This document shows, one piece after another, positions 44,313-54,870 of a DNA stretch of 64,000 nucleotides. The DNA comes from Phycomyces blakesleeanus NRRL 1555(-) (lineage: Eukaryota; Mucoromycota; Mucoromycetes; Mucorales; Phycomycetaceae). The stretch covers positions 2,443,848 through 2,507,847 of the forward strand of contig NW_017265137.1 of NCBI RefSeq assembly GCF_001638985.1, in the 5' to 3' direction. Position 1 is the first letter of the stretch. Each line of letters begins with the position of its first letter. A program made the position numbers and the translations under genes. The notes beneath the pieces were generated by a model that had not been told where the DNA came from, did not search any database, and saw nothing but the letters and a program-made list of their open reading frames with translations.

Positions 44313-45224
44313 TTACTGCTCAGCACCAATGGAAGCCTTCTTCTCCTCAGCCTTAAGCTTGCGACGCTCACGGAGAGCCTTGTTCTTGGCACGGAGAGCC
44401 TCGGACTGCTCGTTGAGGGTCTTGGCTCTAAGCTTCTCAGCCTTGGCCTTGTGGATGTACTCCATCAAGACACGCTTGTTCTTGAAGCCGTTACCCTTGG
44501 ACTTGAGGTAAAGAGAGTGGTAAAGGTGCTTATCGATCTTGCCAGCCTCGCGGTACTTGGCCAACAAACGACGGAGAACACGCATGCGACGCATCCAGAT
44601 GACCTGGGAGGACATACGGGCATCGGCGGTACCCTTACGCTTACCGTAACCCATGTGGCGACCGAGACGCTTGGCAGCGGCGTGGACACGGACACGGAAA
44701 CGGGAGTGGCTAACCTCGGGCTTGCGGATGATGAGACCATCCTTGACGAGCTTGCGGATGTTAGCGCCTGACAGGGAAAAAAAACAAAAAGTTAAAAATT
44801 TGATTTATCTTTCCACAAGCCACCCTTTACACGACTTTTATGTTAGATATACTTACGGGAGTTGGCGTTGGAGATCTCGTTGACCTCATTGGGGTCAAGC
44901 CAGATCTTGCGCTGACCGCACTTAAGGACGGAAGATGCCAAACGTTTTTGGATGCTCAAGCTGACCCTGTAGAAGAATGAAATGTCAGAAAAAAAGCTGG
45001 ATTTCCACAACGGGTAATCTTCATCGCTTCATCGCAACGTATTATTCGCGTCGTCTGGGTTGTTTCAAGAGGGCGATGAGTAAGAGAAGACTGCCTCGAC
45101 TCGTCCGTATCAGCTAGGCCTTTTTGAAGGATGTCTTTCTGGCTTGTCTAGTCTCTTTCACTCTAATCGCCATTGACCAAGGACGATGAAAAGATGAGGT
45201 CTGGAGGACTCTTTCGACTCACAT
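44313..45224 (-). CDS. RPL19: 60S ribosomal protein eL19
   Basis: CDS complement(join(44313..44767,44857..44966,45223..45224)), 188 aa. The sequence [37 protein letters not shown] and [14 protein letters not shown], then [17 protein letters not shown] and the long basic C-terminal helix, is characteristic of eL19. It is a structural protein of the large subunit, near the exit side and an intersubunit bridge. The first intron (256 nt) splits the start codon: exon 1 contributes only AT after CACC, with a GTGAGT donor, and exon 2 supplies the G. The position matches the intron right behind the start in yeast RPL19 genes. Codon choice is strongly biased, as expected for high expression. Confidence 0.95.
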
Positions 45225-45892
45225 GGTGAAAGTGTCTAGAGCGGTAAGTCCAGATGAAAAAAGAGGGGGAGCCTGTGTTTGCCCGTGTGCCCAATAAAAT
45301 AAAATTTTTGCGGGCTGTGACGTAGAAAACAAGCCACGGTAATTCACTCTCTTGTTTCATTACCCGCTCAATCCCATTTTGAATTAAAGAATTTGGCGAT
45401 TTGCAGGTGTAAAATTAACTGGTTTCTTAAAAGATAGAGAAAGAAAGAAAAAAAGGGGGGAAAGGAGGGAGATTTACATATTTACTGTCCATTAACTTGA
45501 GAAACTTTATTTTTTTGAATTAATACAAAATAGCTCTAGTTTGTATGGGAAAACTTTAAAGCGAAATAAGTAATTACCATACGGAAAATAAGTTCATAAA
45601 TATTATTGTGTTTAATTCAATATCATGGAGAATCGGTCCATATAATTTCAGATATACGAGTCTTGTAATGTAGTATTATGTAGTTGGCACAGCAACCAAA
45701 GTTTTTTATTAATAATACCTGGGAATCTTTATCAATCAAAAAATAAAGACAAATAAAGTTAAAAAGGTGTATTACATTCGATTTGCATTAACAGGGTCGA
45801 TATGGCGTGATTGTGCCAGTATATTTGACCACAAAGTACTGATAGTTAACGTGCATTCTTCTTGTTCTGTTCTGTCTATCATCACATTTAAC
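45225..45892. other. Divergent promoter region of eL19 and the oxygenase gene
   Basis: No gene is supported. The eL19 side (45225-45350) is less AT-rich and includes AGAGGGGGAGCC-type text. The remainder is AT-rich. Confidence 0.5.
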
Positions 45893-47252
45893 ATGCCATC
45901 ACCACACCAGAAAAGCAATCTGCCTATTCTTGACCTATCAAAATATCAACCAAATGATCCCTCTTCACACTCTTCCCAGGAGTTCCTCAAAGAGCTTGAT
46001 AAAACAATGAGAAACATTGGCTTCTTTTATGTTAAAAACCATGGGATCCCACTTACAGTACAGCAAGACGCCTTTAAAGCTATGAAAGCTTTTTTCAAAT
46101 TGCCTTTGGAAGAAAAATTAAAAATTGAATTAATAAACTCTCCTCACTTCCGTGGTTATACCCGTATGAGTAAGTTCAACCGAATTTCTTAATACACACA
46201 GAGTCAAGCTTTATTCCTTCATTCCTTTATTTATTGTATTTGTTTTTAATTTTGATAAAAACAAATAGAGGGGGAAACGACAAACTTTAAGCAAGACAAC
46301 CGGTAAGACAGTAATATTTACACCAGGATATTTACTAATGCATCCAAAAGAGAACAAGTTGATCTTGCAAGAGAGCAAAACGCAGAGACTCTCGAAGGTC
46401 GTCCGGCATATGTTGGACTTCGCGGACCGAATCAATGGCCAGAAGGTGTACCCGGTTTTAAAGAAGACATTACTGCCTTAATGGCAGCGATGACAGATGT
46501 GGCACTAATATTACTTAGGGCCATGGTGCGAACACTAAATATCGACGAAGATAAATTTATGGCCATGTTTGGTAATGATTACGGTGCCCGAGTTAAACTG
46601 CTGCGTTATCCAGCAATGTCTAATGAGGAAGATCGGCCTAATGAACATGGTCTTGGTGTAGGCCCTCATAAAGTAAGTCGAAAAATAATAATACGCTTAT
46701 AAAAAGCTAATCGTAATTATTATTATTTTGACTTGTTTTAGGATTCCGGATTTCTGGCACTTTTGCTTCAGGATGAGCTTGGTGGACTTCAGGTCCAAAC
46801 ACAGACCGGTAAATGGGTGGTAAGGAATAATGTCAGTTTACTTATTTGGGGATTTTTCTAACCGAATTCTCTTTACAACTATGCAATAGGATGCCGTTCC
46901 GATTCCAAACACATTCGTTGTCAATATTGGTGAAATCCTTGAAAGATTGACTCGAAAAACCTTTGTGGCCACTACCCATCGTGTGCTCACTCTGACTTCT
47001 ACAGATCAAGACAGATTTTCGTTTCCACTTTTTCTTGCACCTGCCTTGGAAACAAGAATACCTCAGTTAGACGTACCTTTGGCAGCAAAAAACGTAGTAT
47101 CTGATGTGAAGGAGGAGCAATTACTCCAGGATGAGGTTTATGGTGTCAATGAGCTTAATTCTTATTGTCGAAGCCATACAAAGGTAGCACAGAAATGGTA
47201 TCCGCTACAGTGTACTAATGGAGTAGCTGACAAAGTGATTACAAAACCTTGA
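45893..47252 (+). CDS. 2-oxoglutarate/Fe(II)-dependent dioxygenase (isopenicillin N synthase-like fold)
   Basis: CDS join(45893..46169,46269..46302,46351..46672,46742..46819,46890..47252), 357 aa, phases consistent. The N-terminal DIOX_N region reads LPILDLSKYQ...KTMRNIGFFYVKNHGI...FFKLPLEEKLK. The catalytic core has the iron triad His210-x-Asp212 (PHKDSG) and His267 (TTHRV), with the 2-oxoglutarate-binding RxS at 279-281 (RFS). The class hydroxylates, desaturates or cyclises small molecules; the substrate cannot be read from sequence. Fungal relatives are often of unknown role. Exon 2 is only 34 nt. The gene stands alone, convergent with the reductase gene, so no biosynthetic cluster is visible. 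Confidence 0.9.
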
Positions 47253-47618
47253 TATAAGCTCATCTTGTCACGATTTTGTTTTTGAATATTTAATAGTAAT
47301 AATAAGGTTTTAATCATTCTATTTTCTCATTTCTTTTTTCTCAATTATCAATCTTTATATACTAAATTTTTTCAGCGTAAAAATTGATAAATAGGTGGTT
47401 TTAATAAATTTTTATATGGTGTGGGGTATGGGATAACTATCAGGATAGTCGGGGGATATTTCATTCTAACCACACCAAAGTATTTAAATAAGGTTGACTA
47501 AAAGGAAGTAATATAATGCAGTGCTGATCCACAAAATCTCTGAGTTTTCAAGCATATTATTTAATGATTGTGGCTGTACTTAACAAACCTTTTGGTCTTG
47601 GGTGTAATTATATTCTAT
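47253..47618. other. Convergent intergenic region
   Basis: AT-rich 3' flanks of the oxygenase and reductase genes. No further feature is seen. Confidence 0.6.
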
Positions 47619-48937
47619 CTATAGTTGTGCCTTTTCATGCATAGTATGAGAATTGATGGCACTACACAAGTCATGCATCATTTCCAAATGAGGAACGTTA
47701 AGGCCCTTGGAAATAGCACGACGCAAAGGGGTACCAAGGATCACCTCAACTTCCATTGGCTGACCACGTTCAAGATCAAGTTGCCTAGCGAAATATCGGT
47801 GGTTATTTAAAGAATAAAAGAAAAAAATGGGTTGCAGATAATATCTTACATGGAAGGCTTATAGTTCAGTGCAGTAGCTTCGGTTCTCTCAATCATGGTA
47901 GCCATCTGTTCTTTTTCATTAAAGTCATAACCCATAGCATTAGCAGCCTGGATAACTTCACTCATAAGATTCTTAACGCTCTTCATAGCTTCCTTGTTGC
48001 GAAGTACATCAGAAGTAGTCATTTGTGTTACAGCACAGACAGGGGAGAAAGATGCGTTCCTGAATAAATGACGACAGAAATTGAGTTGTTAGTATTGACT
48101 AACTGACAGACAAAGAGAAACTTTATATTACCAGAAAAGCTTTTGCCAGCGAACACGTTCAACATCGTCAACCTTTTGAACAGTTACGCCTCCCTTTTCA
48201 AGAATACCAGCAAATTTCTCACGTTGAGCGGTGGAATCAACAGGGGCATTCTTGTAGTCTCCGACAATCAACGATTCATCACCAACCATGAGAATTTGAC
48301 CAGGGCTAATTTGAGAAGTACCGATGTAAGCAACAATAGAGACGATTGGGTTCTCGGGGAAAGCTTGGGTAATTGGTTCTTCGACACCTGTGTGGAATAT
48401 ATAAAAAATTTAAGCAATCTATTATCGGGATATATAGATAAATGTTACATAAATCACAGTTGTCTATTTACCTAATCCATTCTGAATTAAGACTACGGTT
48501 GTCTTTCCTTTGGTTATAGCAGGCGCAATAATCTCTGCAACGTTGTAGACCTCAGGAAGTGCTTTGAGAGTTACAACGATATAGTCAAAAGGCTCAGATG
48601 CGACACCTTCAGCTACAGTACGAACAACTAAAAGGTTCATTGATAAATATAAGCTATGCAATAATTTATTATTCCGGTACACACAAACTAACCGTTGTCA
48701 GGCTTGAATATTTCCTTTCCAAATTTCTTGGAGTCAATTTCTAGTCCAGTGTTCTTAACAATCTCGTAGTTTGAACGGCATACAGTAGTGACATGAGCAG
48801 TCTTAGCCAGGCGCCATGCGTAAATGGAGCCAACAGCACCAGTGCCAACTAAAATAGTAAGATGTGAGTGGAGAAATATACACGTCACAAAAAATAGTCC
48901 ACTTACCAACCATGATTTTAGTGGATTTTTCAGCCAT
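47619..48937 (-). CDS. 2-dehydropantoate 2-reductase family protein (ApbA/PanE-like)
   Basis: CDS complement(join(47619..47784,47850..48059,48132..48387,48472..48627,48693..48848,48907..48937)), 324 aa from the ATG at 48937. The Rossmann motif VVGTGAVGSIYAWRLAK binds NADPH. Then come DYIVVTLKALPE (catalytic-type Lys) and VLIQNGLG. The C-terminal domain opens WQKLFWNASFSPVCAVTQ and has ERGQPMEVEVILG. The family reduces ketopantoate in pantothenate synthesis, but fungal paralogues act on other keto acids, so the exact substrate is open. The frame extends upstream to ATG 49039, adding 34 residues that end LFFHKLARLYST. This looks like a mitochondrial presequence, so an alternative longer form is possible. 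Confidence 0.88.
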
Positions 48938-49258
48938 TGTAGAATAAAGACGTGCCAGTTTGTGGAAGAAAAGAGTGTTTGTCGAACTTATTTGATGTAT
49001 ATTTGTTTTGTTCCATTGTGCGGACTGACCGTGAGTCATCCACACTATATCTTTCTGCTTTAAACTCAGTGCATTGGCACCTCTTGTGGCGCCCGAAACA
49101 AATGAAAATGTCCGTATGTGGCCAAGTCTGTATTGAATTGATACCACAGGACGTAAAGAAAACATTAAAAACAAATGTTGGAGTGAAAGAGCAGTAAATC
49201 CACCGACTGAAATAAAAAAGCCATACTTTATTTTACATCTTGGTAGCACACACAGATT

Positions 49259-50275
49259 TTAGATAGTAAGAATCCAAGATGCCGCACACCCTGTGCCAAT
49301 CAAGATGGCAGATAGTTGAATTGCGTGTGGTTCGGATACAATATCTTTATCGGAACCACAGTTTCGGTGCTCATTCCAACCCCAAGCAAGCACTTGATGG
49401 CCTTGAATAGCAAGGGTGTGCTCCGACCCGCACGAAACGTGGGAAACGTTGCTTAGGTTTTTTAATTGGCTGTGGTTATTTCTACCCCACATGACTAATT
49501 GTCCTTGACAATCCAACGAAGCACTGTGGTGCCACCCAGCAGAGATGCTCACGATGGGGTTTTTATAGATTTCTGAGTTATCATGCCCTCCAACTTGTCC
49601 ATATTTGTTAGATCCAAGTCCATGAACTGACCCGCTTTTACCAAGAAGAAGTGTATGTATATGCCCGCATGCTATTTGAGTGACAGGTTCGCCGGTTGGT
49701 ATTTTTTGCGGAAGGTAAATATCCTTTGGCATCTTATTCAATGATCCAATCTGACCATGTCGTCCCCAACCCCACCCATAAACATTTCCTTGATTATCCA
49801 ATGCAATAGCGTGACGCCAGCCGCAATCAACTTTGACGATATTTTCCATGGTTCCAATGCGTAAAAGACTATCAAAAGATCCACCTTCCTCAAGTTCGCC
49901 GTATTTAGCGGTGCCAAAACCATACACATATCCCTCTGTGCTCACAAGAAGCGTAAAAGACCAACCACAGGCAACATCACACCAGGTATGTTCACCGAAT
50001 ACAGCTGGTTCGTGGTAACGCACCCATTGAGATCCTAGCACTTCACCGTGCTCTGAGTCAAGTTCTCTCTGTCTTGCTTCTCCTTGTTGTCCTAGTCCAG
50101 ACAACAAAACTCGGCCGCTTTGTAGTAAGACAGCAGAGTGATTGCCACCGCCTGTGACTTTGATGATCTTGTCATCAAATGGAATCCCATGGCATTCTTC
50201 AGGTACTTGTAAGTCTTTGCGATGGCCTACGCCCAGTTGTCCATTCCCATTAGATCCAAAAGCATACAATGGCAT
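49259..50275 (-). CDS. Kti13/Ats1-like RCC1-repeat protein
   Basis: A single exon of 338 aa. It opens MPLYAFGSNGNGQLGVGHRK, has repeated GxxHS/GxxHT blades (VTGGGNHSAVLL, VACGWSFTLL, VDCGWRHAIAL, IACGHIHTLLL, ISAGWHHSASL, VSCGSEHTLAI), contains VLAWGWNEHRNCG and closes GTGCAASWILTI. Both ends match yeast Ats1/Kti13 (333 aa), which ends in a comparable GGCATTWIV motif. Kti13 binds Kti11/Dph3 and supports Elongator-dependent wobble-uridine modification and diphthamide synthesis. The general RCC1 fold is certain; Kti13 rather than another RCC1 protein is inferred from length and terminal motifs. It is the only intron-free long gene here besides the bulk of ACC1. Confidence 0.85.
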   Translation of the reverse strand: MPLYAFGSNGNGQLGVGHRKDLQVPEECHGIPFDDKIIKVTGGGNHSAVLLQSGRVLLSGLGQQGEARQRELDSEHGEVLGSQWVRYHEPAVFGEHTWCDVACGWSFTLLVSTEGYVYGFGTAKYGELEEGGSFDSLLRIGTMENIVKVDCGWRHAIALDNQGNVYGWGWGRHGQIGSLNKMPKDIYLPQKIPTGEPVTQIACGHIHTLLLGKSGSVHGLGSNKYGQVGGHDNSEIYKNPIVSISAGWHHSASLDCQGQLVMWGRNNHSQLKNLSNVSHVSCGSEHTLAIQGHQVLAWGWNEHRNCGSDKDIVSEPHAIQLSAILIGTGCAASWILTI

Positions 50276-50934
50276 AGTCAGAGTACACGCTACATTAATA
50301 TTTTCTTTTTTTTACTTGCTCTGAAGTTCGCGGAGTTATAACCAAATATGAATGATAGGAACAAGACACTTTTATTTAATGATTTGGGCACCTACTAGGG
50401 GACTTCAGGACCTTGATGTTTTTAAACTTTAATTTCGGCACTTTAATTACTTGGTTAATTGGCTAAAATCAATTGAGAAAATAGGAAAACTTAAAAATAC
50501 CGGTTATCATTGGATATATATTAAACCTCAAACATTAAAGTTTCAATTTTTTTAATAGCTGCTGAACTCTCATTATTTTTAATTATGCTGCCACTCTAAG
50601 CAGTAAATTATAGGGTGCCCACAAGTTTTTATTTTTTCAAAAGACTATAAGAGCTTATATATATAATTTTTGAAGGGTCTGAATTTTAAGTTTAAGTAAC
50701 TAAAGCTCGCTGCTTATGCAAAACAAGTAATTAAATATGTCTAACTGTTCAATGAAGCATCCACCATATCGGTTACACTTGAAAGCCAGTAGAGTTGCCC
50801 CTGGTACCGCCTCATTTTCTGGTCGTGACTTGTCCTCGGACCGCATTGAAGTGGCTTAGCCCCCTGGGCAAGAAGAAAACCTGTCAACAGGAACTGACTG
50901 GTTTAACGTCCATCGCCTCCCGACACTTCAAAGC
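50276..50934. other. Divergent promoter region of the Kti13-like gene and OXA1
   Basis: AT-rich in the centre, GC-richer from about 50760 to 50930, where the OXA1 5' leader probably lies. I found no convincing upstream exon. Confidence 0.5.
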
Positions 50935-52422
50935 ATGATGATTGGAGCCTCCAGACGCATTGTGCTCAAGAGGTAGACAGGAGAATGCATTTTAAATTAA
51001 GAAAAAAAAGAATACTAATAGACTTTTTTAACAGCACTCTGGCCAGCATTCGTGTCAGCGCACCTTCAGCACGCTTGGTAAGTCCAACTTTGAGACAAAG
51101 AGAATGAGACTATTGAGACCCAGCTCTAGTTCTCTTCTGGATATGCAAGTGTCCTACAGACTCCCAAGCGCTCTCAATTGTTTGGTCTGATTACAAAGGC
51201 GTCCCAAAATAATGGCACACGCGCTGGAGGAGCTGCTTTGTTACATCATGCTAACGTCCGTAGCTATGCCACCAACACCGAAGACGCCATCCCCGCCGAA
51301 AAGTCGGAATCACTCCAGGTCCTCGAATCTGTCGAACCTACAAAGGCTGCCGAGGTTTCTAGTACTTCCGCTGGAGAGACATTGATGACTGACGCCACTA
51401 GCGCCCCTGCTCAAACCGCCTTGGATCAGATCGCACAGACTTCAAGCGAAAGCATTATCCAGACAGCTGCACAGTTGGGAGATTTCAAGGCAATGGGATT
51501 GTGCAATTTTACACCCGTAGGTGGACTTGAGGCTATGTTAGAGGCTATTCATGTATACAGTGGCCTTCCCTGGTGGGGATCCATTGCTGTAGCTACCATT
51601 GTTGTTCGTCTTGCACTTCTTCCTCTCATGATCAAGATCCAGCGCAACAATGCCAGACTTATGAATATCAATCCTGATGTGACTCGTATCATGGCTAACC
51701 TTAAGGCCGCTCAGGCACAGGGTGATTCAATGGCAACTGGAAAGTATACACACGAGATCCAGGATCTTTTCAAGAAGAACGAATGTCACCCTATGAAGTC
51801 CCTTGCTCTCCCCATTGTTCAGATGCCCGTCATGATTTCTTTCTTCATGGCCCTTAGAGCAATGGCAGAACTTCCTGTTCCTGGAATGCATGATGGTGGT
51901 ATGCTGTGGTTCACCGATCTTGCTGACAAGGATCCCTACTATATTCTTCCTGTTGTCAGTGCTGCCGGTGTTATGGCCGTGTTGGAGGCTGGTACCGAGG
52001 CTGGTGCTGCTAACCCCCAGAGCAAGGGTATGAAGAACCTCTTCCGTGGTTTGACCGTTGTTATGGTTCCTTTTACCGCATGGATGCCAAGTGTAGGTTT
52101 AGGAGATAGACGTAACAGAGATTATGTATTTTACGAAGCTAATCCATTGTTGAATTCATAGGCTGTCTTTGTGTACTGGGTTACATCCAACGCCTTTTCT
52201 ATTTTCCAGATTCTTGGTTTGAAGAACCAAAGCGTCAGAAATGTATTGAACATTCCTAAATTGGTAAAGCCTCCAGCAGAGCTCCAGAAAGACACCAAGG
52301 GTTTCTTTGAAAACTTTAAGGAGCAACAAGTTCTCCATGAGAAGTCTGAGAAGGAACGTGTTCTTCGTGAGCGTCAACAAGCAGCAGCCATGGCACGAAG
52401 AGCCTCCAAGCGCCGTTTCTAA
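50935..52422 (+). CDS. OXA1: Mitochondrial inner-membrane insertase Oxa1
   Basis: CDS join(50935..50972,51035..51077,51130..52092,52162..52422), 434 aa. The start is MMIGASRRIVLKS, an Arg-rich amphipathic presequence typical of mitochondrial import; translation could begin at either of the two ATGs. The YidC/Oxa1 core has five hydrophobic segments: PWWGSIAVATIVVRLALLPL, then IKIQRNNARLMNINPDV, SLALPIVQMPVMISFFMALR, the LADKDPYYILPVVSAAGVMA region, PFTAWMPS and AVFVYWVTSNAFSIFQ. The last intron (52093-52161) cuts just before that final helix. A basic C-terminal tail (RERQQAAAMARRASKRRF) would contact mitochondrial ribosomes. It inserts mitochondrially made and conserved-sorted proteins into the inner membrane. 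Confidence 0.94.
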
Positions 52423-54870
52423 ACATAAACTGGAGTATAGTGCTTCCCCATTTTTTAATTGAAATAGATCCTTCTTAATTTACCATTTTCACAAAACAAA
52501 ATAAAACTGTAGACATTCATTATACATGTATAAAACACATATATGAATCATAGTCATTATATATTAATAGCCGTTAACGTATATTTTCTCGCTAAATATT
52601 ATATATATAATCTTATAAGAATAATCGACAGAACTCGAAAACTAATACACGCGCATGTATTAATGGTGTAAATCTGCTATATACAGCTTTAGATTTGCAG
52701 AGACTAGCCACAAAATAAAAACAATAGCTTATTATGTAGAATTCATATGTGCAGTTCTATTTACATTTATCTCATTAAGATATAATACATAATTGTTACG
52801 TAGTGCTAAGTAGCCTTGTTGAATATCATTTGGTGAAGAGGGACTCAACACGCAATAACTTAAATTAATGTTCATTACTCTACCCATCTGTTCAATCAAC
52901 TGAATAAATTTTTAAATGTACGCGGTTACCAAATATTAAAGTTTTACTCAGGTACAACTGTTAATCCAACGGTTAATTCTACCTTTGATATTCCTCGAAA
53001 TTCTTGTATCTTACAAGCTGTACTGTTAATCTATACTCTATACAACATTAAAATTCGTTATGTGTGTGGGTGCATTAATACATGTATTTTTTAATATAAA
53101 GTATGTTTAGCATATAATAAAAATATGCCGATAAATATCTTTTGCGCGCCAAAGAAAATCTCTCACTCACTCACTTTCACTTATATAAAATAAATTATGT
53201 ACCTTATTACATAATGACACTTTGAATACTAGCAATAATAAGTCACGTACAAACATGCTTCATAGTGTATTGCCTTTAAAGTTTATTAAAGATACTACGA
53301 GTTTAATATCGAGAGTATCTTTCTCTTGGTTACCATCCAGAATAGTCAAAACTAACACCGACTGTCCGCCAAGAACAAAGACCGAATTATCGAAACTCTG
53401 AAGCACCGCTGCATGAACCAAGATATATTCCGCTAGAAATCAGTGACACAACTTCTGTTCCAGGAATGGAGCACAAGAGCTATACAAGGTCCGTGCCAGC
53501 AAAACCCAGGAGTACATTTGATTCTATTTTTTTTTTTATTTCTTACCTTAGACTCATACTCTTTATATAGACACTGATATTACTACTTGATACTTGTACT
53601 ACATCAAAACAGTATGTAAAGTCAAAGTACTCTAAATAAATTTATGAAATTAGAATTAAATAGACCATATCGACGGCCATCATAATTTCTATAATCCACC
53701 AAATCAATCAAGAGTAAAGAAAAAACGTATTTAACTACCATAGACTAGCCTATCTAATTCTAGTTAACAACAATATCACATCCCTGAAAGTGTATCTTAT
53801 TTAAACAGATGTCTATTATACTTTAAAGAATTACTTAAAAAAGTATCATTTTGTTACAAATGACAAATTAAATGCAGAAAATCAGCCATGTAAATTGTTA
53901 TTGCGTGTGTAAGTAATCTAGTAGCACACATTGCGATCCAATATCTAAACGTTGTTTTATGTTGATTGCGGCAATGTTAATCAAAGCATCTATTTTTTTC
54001 ACTCTAAAAAACTGTTATTAATGAAAATTGGATATTTGCATCACATAGCCATGTTTGATGCCAACCTTTCCTCAGGGAATACACCTAAAGAAAGATTGGA
54101 AATCCGTGATTTTCTTCTAGAACGTAAAACTGCCTGGCGTTTATTAATTTCAGTCAATGTCTGTTCTACAGCTAGGGGACAAATGTTCACGGAGACCTCG
54201 ATATTCTCACCACAGATCCATGTTGTTTAAATGTCGAATAGTAAAACTTGTGTACCAAAAAAAAACCTTACTGTGGATTTCATATATTCTCATCATATAT
54301 CACATAGTTATATTAAGTTAGTAGCTGTAATTATCCAAAAGAAATTATTATGAATTTCTTTATTTCTTGTAGCGTTTTATAATTTGAATCTTGTCATGCC
54401 TTATCTAATTAACAACAACAATTATGAGAAGACGAACATTTCTCTACAAACTAAGTACATCACAATCAGAATGTGGAAGGATATTAAAAACAAGTTCTTT
54501 GAAAAGGAAAGAGGCTACAGTAGGATCTTCAACAACAACAAAAAAGACATTCTATACAAAATATATTTCTTAAAATCTTGCATTGATTGATTAGATATTC
54601 ATGCTACTTTATCGCCTCAAGTTTAAATAATACAACCTCTCGCCTAAAGATTCCCCTCTCCTGCCTTTTCTACCACTTCTTTTGTTTGTCAAAAGAATGA
54701 AATGTTGGTGCTTGTTTTTCAAAAGAGCACCAAGATAGTCCGTTTTGTTGTGTTTATGCTAGGATGAAAATGTATATATATTAAAAGAAAAGGTGGATTG
54801 ATAAAGAGAAAGAGATTACAAAAAGGAATATATATATAAAAAAGGTAGAATTATTATTCTTTTTTCTTTT
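52423..54870. other. Gene-poor AT-rich region between OXA1 and ACC1
   Basis: No gene is supported. A slightly GC-richer patch at about 53330-53520 and a 92-codon frame at 53952-54230 (MFYVDCGNVNQ...) have no recognisable domain. The last ~200 bp presumably hold the ACC1 3' UTR. Confidence 0.5.

Noticed and set aside
44967..45222. Possible C/D snoRNA in the first intron of eL19
   Set aside because: GATGAAG and CTGA words occur on the coding strand, but spacing is too short, no terminal stem pairs and no clear guide was seen.
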